From the NCBI RefSeq assembly GCF_002742625.1, contig NZ_PEBF01000001.1:1736001-1800000 (forward strand): a stretch of DNA of 64,000 nt. Direction: 5' to 3'. The notes beneath the pieces are model-generated. The model had not been told where the DNA came from, searched no databases, and worked only from the letters and a program-made list of their open reading frames with translations. How positions within the stretch are numbered: the first letter of the stretch is position 1; every line of letters begins with the position of its first letter. Positions 59,708 through 64,000 of the stretch are shown here, one piece after another. A program made the position numbers and the translations under genes. Source of the stretch: Caulobacter sp. FWC2. GTDB lineage: Bacteria > Pseudomonadota > Alphaproteobacteria > Caulobacterales > Caulobacteraceae.

Positions 59708-59793
59708 CCTCGTCCTTCGACAAGCTCAGGATGAGGACTACTTTTTGCGGCGGTTCATTAGAAACCTCACCCTGAGCTTGTCGAAGGGCGAGG
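59708..59793. repeat. REP-type bimorphic palindrome
   Basis: Two 29-nt arms (59708-59736 and 59765-59793) are reverse complements at 27 of 29 positions and contain CCTTCGACAAGCTCAGG, a widespread repetitive word in Caulobacter and sphingomonads. It lies between two convergent genes, ending 10 and 9 bp from them, and probably serves as a bidirectional terminator. Confidence 0.85.
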
Positions 59794-59802
59794 TTTCGCT
59801 GT

Positions 59803-60558
59803 TCAGGTCTCGCCCACCAGCTCCCGCACCAGATCCAGATCCGACGGCTTGTCGACGTCGATCGCCGCCAGGCCGTCGTGGGCGCGGACGGCGGCGGCCT
59901 TGACCTTGGCCAGCTTGCCCAGCCTCAGCACGGCCTCGTCCAGGGTCAGCCCGTTCAGCAGATAGCGGATCAGGAAGCTGGGGCCTAGCATTGCGGCGAT
60001 CTTCCAGGGCTGCTTGCGCATGGCCTCGACCTTGCGCCAGACGTGGACGACGTTGAGGGCGTTCTCGTTGCGCAACAGGAAGAGGTTGCAGCCCGAATAG
60101 CGGCCGTCCTGGAAGCGCAGATAGGTCCGCTTGGTCTGCGGCGCGGCGGCCTGAACGCGGTCCTCGGCCGCCAGCAGCACGGCGACGTCGGCCCAGTCGG
60201 GCGTGTCGGCCAGGAACTGGGTGATCCACTCGGGCTTCAGCAAGGCGTGGTCGACCGTGGTCACCACCAGCGGAAAGCCCAGCTGATGCGTCGCGTTCTC
60301 GACGCTCTGGCTGGGGCCCGAGGCGGTGGGCAGCACCACGACCTTGGCGTCGGCCAGGGCCGCCTTGATCGCCTCGTCATTGGCCGCGACGCCGACCATC
60401 TCTGGTCCAGCGGCCTCGACCGCAGCCAGCACGCGGCTGAGAAGGGTCTTGCCCTCCAGCGTGATCAGCGCCTTGTGGCCCACGCCGGCATAGGCGGCGA
60501 CAGGATCGACCTCGCCGCCGCGCGACCCGGCCAGGACCAGGACCTTGAACGGGTTCAA
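59803..60558 (-). CDS. Nucleotidyltransferase (MobA/GlmU-like fold)
   Basis: 251 residues. FKVLVLAGSRGGEVDPVAAY is a variant of the NTP-binding loop, GHKALITLEGKTLLSRVLAA follows it, LVVTTVDHALLKPEWI holds the metal site, and AIDVDKPSDLDLVREL is the C-terminal metal motif. The start is a TTG at 60558 that overlaps the preceding stop (TTGA), giving tight coupling to the ceramide synthase candidate. It would activate a head-group precursor. Its position in the cluster, next to a ceramide synthase, suggests sphingolipid head-group synthesis. Confidence 0.8.
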   Translation of the reverse strand: MNPFKVLVLAGSRGGEVDPVAAYAGVGHKALITLEGKTLLSRVLAAVEAAGPEMVGVAANDEAIKAALADAKVVVLPTASGPSQSVENATHQLGFPLVVTTVDHALLKPEWITQFLADTPDWADVAVLLAAEDRVQAAAPQTKRTYLRFQDGRYSGCNLFLLRNENALNVVHVWRKVEAMRKQPWKIAAMLGPSFLIRYLLNGLTLDEAVLRLGKLAKVKAAAVRAHDGLAAIDVDKPSDLDLVRELVGET

Positions 60559-61709
60559 AGGGCCTTCTCGTAGACGCGGTAGGTCTTGTAGTGCGTGCCG
60601 CCGACGTTCTCGGCGATGTGGGTCATGGCCTTGTTGGCTTCCAGCACCCAAGAGATCTCGTAGCGATTGTAGCCGAGGCTCATCGCCATATCGCGGCTGG
60701 CCTTCATCAGCCAGAACGGCAACATGCGGCCGCGCTGGGTGGACGAGAACTTCTTCTTCACGCCCATCAGCGGGATGCGCGCCGACTTCACGCCCTTGAC
60801 CTTCAGCCGCCACAGCAGCTTGGCCCAGCCGAAGGGCAGCAGCTTGCCGCCCAGGTCGGCGATGGCCTCGTTGACGTTGGGCAGGAAGACCACGACGCCG
60901 GCGGCCTCGCCGTCGATCTCGGCGAACCAGATCAGGCGCTTGTCGATCACCTGCTTGAGCGCCTTGCCCAGCTGGGCGGTCTCGGCCTCGGTCGTCGGGG
61001 TGAAGCCCCAGTTGTCCGACCAGGCGTCGTTGAGGATGTCCGTCAAAGTCTGGACCTCGGCGTCATAGCGCTTCATGTCCAGCTGACGCAGAATCACGCC
61101 CGCGGGCAGGCCGCGCTTGACCCGGCGCTGGGCGATCTCGGGAATATCGCCGCTCTCGTCGGCGCGATAGGCGAACAGATCCTGGGCCTTGGCGTAGCCC
61201 TGCTCCTCGACGCGCTTGCCGGCATAGACCGGGTCGTGACCCATCAGGATCATCGGCGGCGTGTCGAAGCCCTCGACCAGCAGGCCGACTTCTTCGTTGA
61301 TCGACAGGTTGAACGGGCCGACCACGTGGGTGCGGCCGCGCGCGCGCAGCCAGTCCTCGGCGGCGCGGAACAGCACCTGGAACACCGCGGCGTCATCCTC
61401 GGCGGCGATCATGCCGAAGTGTCCGTCCAGGCGGCCCGGCGTCGGCTGCGGCGTCAGGTGGTCGATCTGGGCGCTGATCCTGCCCACGTCGCGGCCGCCC
61501 CGCGTGGCCAGGAACAGCTGCACCTCGGCATGGGCGAAGAAGGGGTTGGTCTTCGGCGTCAGGGCGTCGGTGCGCTCCATGAACAGCGGCGTGATCCAGT
61601 TCGGATCCTTGGCGTTCAGGCGGGCGGGCAGGGCGATGAATCGCTTCAGCTCCTGCGCCGTCTTGACCGGTATGACCGTGAGGTCGGCGTTCGCGGAGTC
61701 GAAAGGCAT
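60555..61709 (-). CDS. bcerS: Bacterial ceramide synthase candidate (GNAT-like acyltransferase)
   Basis: 384 residues of the large GNAT-like family. MPFDSANADLTVIPVKTAQE and FIALPARLNAKDPNWITPLF are the family start; FNLSINEEVGLLVEGFDTPP, LNDAWSDNWGFTPTTEAETA and SWVLEANKAMTHIAENVGGT are conserved-looking blocks. It resembles, from memory, Caulobacter crescentus CCNA_01212, shown to N-acylate 3-oxosphinganine with acyl-CoA. It starts at ATG 61709 overlapping the upstream stop; a GTG at 61712 is possible. Order with the LptF/LptG-like genes and the nucleotidyltransferase matches my recollection of the Caulobacter sphingolipid locus. Otherwise annotate as GNAT-family protein. Confidence 0.7.
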   Translation of the reverse strand: MPFDSANADLTVIPVKTAQELKRFIALPARLNAKDPNWITPLFMERTDALTPKTNPFFAHAEVQLFLATRGGRDVGRISAQIDHLTPQPTPGRLDGHFGMIAAEDDAAVFQVLFRAAEDWLRARGRTHVVGPFNLSINEEVGLLVEGFDTPPMILMGHDPVYAGKRVEEQGYAKAQDLFAYRADESGDIPEIAQRRVKRGLPAGVILRQLDMKRYDAEVQTLTDILNDAWSDNWGFTPTTEAETAQLGKALKQVIDKRLIWFAEIDGEAAGVVVFLPNVNEAIADLGGKLLPFGWAKLLWRLKVKGVKSARIPLMGVKKKFSSTQRGRMLPFWLMKASRDMAMSLGYNRYEISWVLEANKAMTHIAENVGGTHYKTYRVYEKAL

Positions 61710-62770
61710 CACCCCTCCAGGGCCAGGAATGCGCGGATGGCGAGGGCGCCGAAGATCGCGGGAGCGGCCCAGACGGCCAGGAACGGGGCCAGGGCGCCGG
61801 ATTCGCCCAGGGCGGTCAGCATGCCGTTGGCCACCAGGAAGAACAGGCCGGCGCCCAGGCCGGTCGTCAGCAGCACAGCCCCCTGGCCGCTGCGGAAGTT
61901 GGCCAGCGCCACGGGCGCGCTGAGCAACAGCATGACCAGCGCCACGAACGGGCCGGCGAACGCCGCGTGGAAGTGGGTGCGATAGAAGCTCTCGGGGCGG
62001 TCGGAGCCGCCGTTCTCCAGCGCGCGGCGGGCCGAGGCGGCGGTGGGCACCGCATCGTCGCCGAACAGGCTCTGGACGTCTCGCGGCTTCAGCGCGGCGG
62101 GCCAGGTCGTCGAGGCGGCGGTCGAACTCTGGGCCAGGTCGCCGGTGAAGCGGGTGGTCTTCGGCTGTTCCAGGGTCCAGCGATGGTCGACATAGAGCGC
62201 CTTCTGGGCCTCGACCTTCTCTACCAGTATGCCCTTGGGGTCGCGACGGAAGATCGTGACGTTGTCGATCTCACGCCCGTCGGCGGTGGCCGTGGCGCCG
62301 ATGACGAGGTCGGCGCCGGCGCGGAAGGTGCGGGGGGGCGGGACCTTGCGCTCAGCCACGGGCGTCGTGTTCTTCCACCAGTCGGCCAGGGCCGGGTCGG
62401 CGCGTGGGGCCAGGTACTGGCCGCACAGGGCGTCCAGCAGCATGACGAAGACGGCGGCTGGCATGGCCATGCCGATGATGCGATAGCCGGATATGCCGGT
62501 GGCGCGCATGGCGACGATGGCGCTCTCGCGGGCCAGCCCCGAAAAGGCGAACAGGCCGCCGGCCAGCACGGCGATCGGCGCGACCTGCTCGAACAGGCGC
62601 GGCAGGCGCATGAAGGCGTAATAGGCCACGCCCGCCATGCCCAGGCCCCGGTCGAGGATGTCGCCGGTCACGTCCAGCAGATCCAGGATCTGCAGGATGG
62701 ACATCAGGATCAGGGCCGCGCCGAGGATCCGGGTGGCGACCGTCTTCAGGACGTAGAGCTGCAGCATCAT
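61709..62770 (-). CDS. LptG-like YjgP/YjgQ-family permease
   Basis: 353 residues. Membrane segments at both ends (residues 10-35, 45-65, 100-120, 265-350) flank a periplasmic beta-jellyroll-like domain (about 125-260), the layout of LptF/LptG. SGLARESAIVAMRATGISGY is the family coupling helix. ATG overlaps the upstream gene stop (ATGA). The pair is not beside lptD or an aminopeptidase gene in this window but beside a ceramide synthase candidate, so it may move sphingolipids rather than LPS; this is inference. Confidence 0.88.
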   Translation of the reverse strand: MMLQLYVLKTVATRILGAALILMSILQILDLLDVTGDILDRGLGMAGVAYYAFMRLPRLFEQVAPIAVLAGGLFAFSGLARESAIVAMRATGISGYRIIGMAMPAAVFVMLLDALCGQYLAPRADPALADWWKNTTPVAERKVPPPRTFRAGADLVIGATATADGREIDNVTIFRRDPKGILVEKVEAQKALYVDHRWTLEQPKTTRFTGDLAQSSTAASTTWPAALKPRDVQSLFGDDAVPTAASARRALENGGSDRPESFYRTHFHAAFAGPFVALVMLLLSAPVALANFRSGQGAVLLTTGLGAGLFFLVANGMLTALGESGALAPFLAVWAAPAIFGALAIRAFLALEG

Positions 62771-63987
62771 GCGGCTTGTCGCTTCTTCGGCAGGGGCAGG
62801 GCGTGGATCACGTGGGTGACCACCTTGTTGATGCGGCGCACCGTGCGTGAGACCGGCGTGTCGCCCGGACGGGTGCGGCTGCCCATGAACAGCCAGACGC
62901 CGAGCCCCGCGAAAATCGCGAACGGAACCCAGATGGCTGGGATGGTCGGAAGTTTGCCGGACGAGGCCATGCTCTGGCCCAGCAGCAGCGAGTGCTGGAA
63001 GGCCAGCAGCAGGATGCCCGCCATGATGAGCCCAGGGGCGCGATTGCCGCGCTTGGAGGCCAGGCCCAGCGGGAAGGCCAGCATCGGCAGGAACGGCAGG
63101 AACGCCGCGCGGGCCAGTCGGCCATAGAGTTCGCTGAGCAGCGTGGCCTTGGGAACGACCGGATTGGGCAGTTTGGACTGGCGGTAGAGCTCGCCCAGGG
63201 TCAACTCGCGCTCATCGCCGCCGCGCGCCCGCAGCAGCACGGCCGCGGCGCTCAAGGGGGTCTGGGTGGTCAGGCTGCCGAAAGCCAGGTTGCGGTATTC
63301 CCCAGCGGAGTCGCGCGCGATGCGGCGGCCGCTCTTCAGGTTCATGGTGATGGTCTTGCCGCCCGGATCCATCTTCAGGTCGGCCGAGGCGGCGGTGATG
63401 ATTTCCTCATGGCCGCGCGCGTCCATGCGCCGGATGAAGACCCGGGTCAGGCGCTGACCGGTTAGATCGGCGCTGTCGGCGGTCAGCAGCGAGCCCTTGT
63501 CGTCGATGAAGGCCCCGCCCGCCAGGCGACCGTTCCAGCCGGCGTTGATCGCCGCGTGCATGACGGCGCGATAGGCGTAGCGGCTGTAGGGCTGCATATA
63601 GCCAAACACGATCAGGCTGAAGATGCTGAGGAACAGGCCCACGGCCAGGAACGGGGCGGCGATGCGCTCCAGCGACTGGCCGCTGGCGAGCAGAGCGTCG
63701 ATCTCGGAGCCGTCCGACAGTTTGGTGATGACGATGAACAGGGCCACGAAGAACGCGACCGGCAGGGCCAGGCCCAGATAGTGCGGCACCAGATTGGCGG
63801 CCAGCTGGGCGACGTAGCCGAAGCGGGCGCTGCTCTGCGACAGCGAGTCCAGCAGGCGAAGGACGCGCTCCAGCAAAAGGGCCACGACCGTGACGCCCAG
63901 GCATCCGACCAGCGGCCAGAACAGCAGGCGCAGCAGATAGCGGTCGATCAGGCTCACCGGGCCTACGGTCAGCTCTTTCGCGCTCAC
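62767..63987 (-). CDS. LptF-like YjgP/YjgQ-family permease
   Basis: 406 residues. SLIDRYLLRLLFWPLVGCLG begins the first membrane helix; KLSDGSEIDALLASGQSLER is the coupling helix; a periplasmic domain spans about 140-270 and four more helices end the protein. It forms a heterodimer with the LptG-like protein and would need an LptB-type ATPase, not seen here. The GTG start at 63987 is close to the window edge; an upstream start outside the window cannot be excluded. Confidence 0.87.
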   Translation of the reverse strand: MSAKELTVGPVSLIDRYLLRLLFWPLVGCLGVTVVALLLERVLRLLDSLSQSSARFGYVAQLAANLVPHYLGLALPVAFFVALFIVITKLSDGSEIDALLASGQSLERIAAPFLAVGLFLSIFSLIVFGYMQPYSRYAYRAVMHAAINAGWNGRLAGGAFIDDKGSLLTADSADLTGQRLTRVFIRRMDARGHEEIITAASADLKMDPGGKTITMNLKSGRRIARDSAGEYRNLAFGSLTTQTPLSAAAVLLRARGGDERELTLGELYRQSKLPNPVVPKATLLSELYGRLARAAFLPFLPMLAFPLGLASKRGNRAPGLIMAGILLLAFQHSLLLGQSMASSGKLPTIPAIWVPFAIFAGLGVWLFMGSRTRPGDTPVSRTVRRINKVVTHVIHALPLPKKRQAA

Positions 63988-64000
63988 GCCTGGACCCAGG

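Noticed and set aside
1..64000. CRISPR arrays
   Set aside because: No regularly spaced direct repeats with unique spacers were seen; the repeats at 6204-6251, 6518-6567 and 10711-10752 are tandem or iteron-like.

Overview
The window reads as a chromosomal segment of a high-GC alphaproteobacterium, most likely Caulobacter or a close relative. The evidence is a MucR/Ros regulator, many TonB-dependent receptors, a ceramide-synthase-type cluster at the right edge, and a secreted glycanase whose C-terminal domain resembles the cell-anchoring N-terminus of the Caulobacter S-layer protein RsaA. All family assignments were made by eye; no database search was run.

Layout. (1) 0-7.9 kb is an accessory zone. 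It holds a zinc-less MucR, a four-gene minus-strand operon (Tat-like protein, HEPN-like protein, sigma-region-4-like protein, second Tat-like protein) facing a small HTH gene across a perfect 15-bp palindrome, an IS3/IS407-type element inserted in the third operon gene with a 4-bp ACGG target duplication, an AlpA-type excisionase, and two divergent tyrosine integrases that each have 12-bp iteron-like repeats upstream. Two long palindromes with a common core lie at 0.7 and 4.8 kb. (2) 7.9-28.7 kb is an exopolysaccharide locus: a sigma-54-type promoter, a polyprenyl-phosphate sugar transferase, phosphomannomutase, a decayed AGE-family epimerase, UDP-glucose dehydrogenase, UDP-glucuronate epimerase, five glycosyltransferases, a Wzx-like flippase, a Wzy-like polymerase, two GH16 glycanases, a nucleotide-sugar epimerase, a frameshifted acyltransferase and a DUF707-like protein. 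Base composition drops from about 13.8 kb. A tRNA-Cys follows at 29.0 kb. (3) 29.6-39.1 kb is a TonB receptor / AMP ligase / TetR / GST / TonB receptor / exported GST region in which the same operator occurs twice. (4) 39.4-41.7 kb is a near-identical second copy of the dehydrogenase-epimerase pair, exactly 27,900 bp from the first. (5) 41.9-50.3 kb carries a beta-barrel receptor, a DUF6702-like protein, an M1 peptidase, another receptor and UDP-xylose synthase. (6) 50.4-56.3 kb has a FadE-type dehydrogenase and an ABC-2 transporter plus DesK/DesR-type two-component operon. (7) 56.3-64 kb has membrane-lipid genes: an LPG-synthase-type membrane protein, a GT4 enzyme, two nucleotidyltransferases around a REP palindrome, a bacterial ceramide synthase candidate and an LptF/LptG-like pair.

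How the parts work together. The EPS genes supply activated mannose/glucose, UDP-glucuronate and UDP-galacturonate, build a lipid-linked repeat, flip and polymerise it, and trim it with GH16 enzymes. UDP-xylose synthase draws on the same UDP-glucuronate pool. The export outer-membrane and co-polymerase parts (Wza/Wzc) are not in the window. The most notable items are the GH16-RsaA-like fusion, a promoter module shared by the beta-barrel receptor and the ABC/two-component operon, the 2.27-kb duplication bracketing the EPS locus, and the IS-interrupted operon whose ancestral reading frame can be rebuilt.
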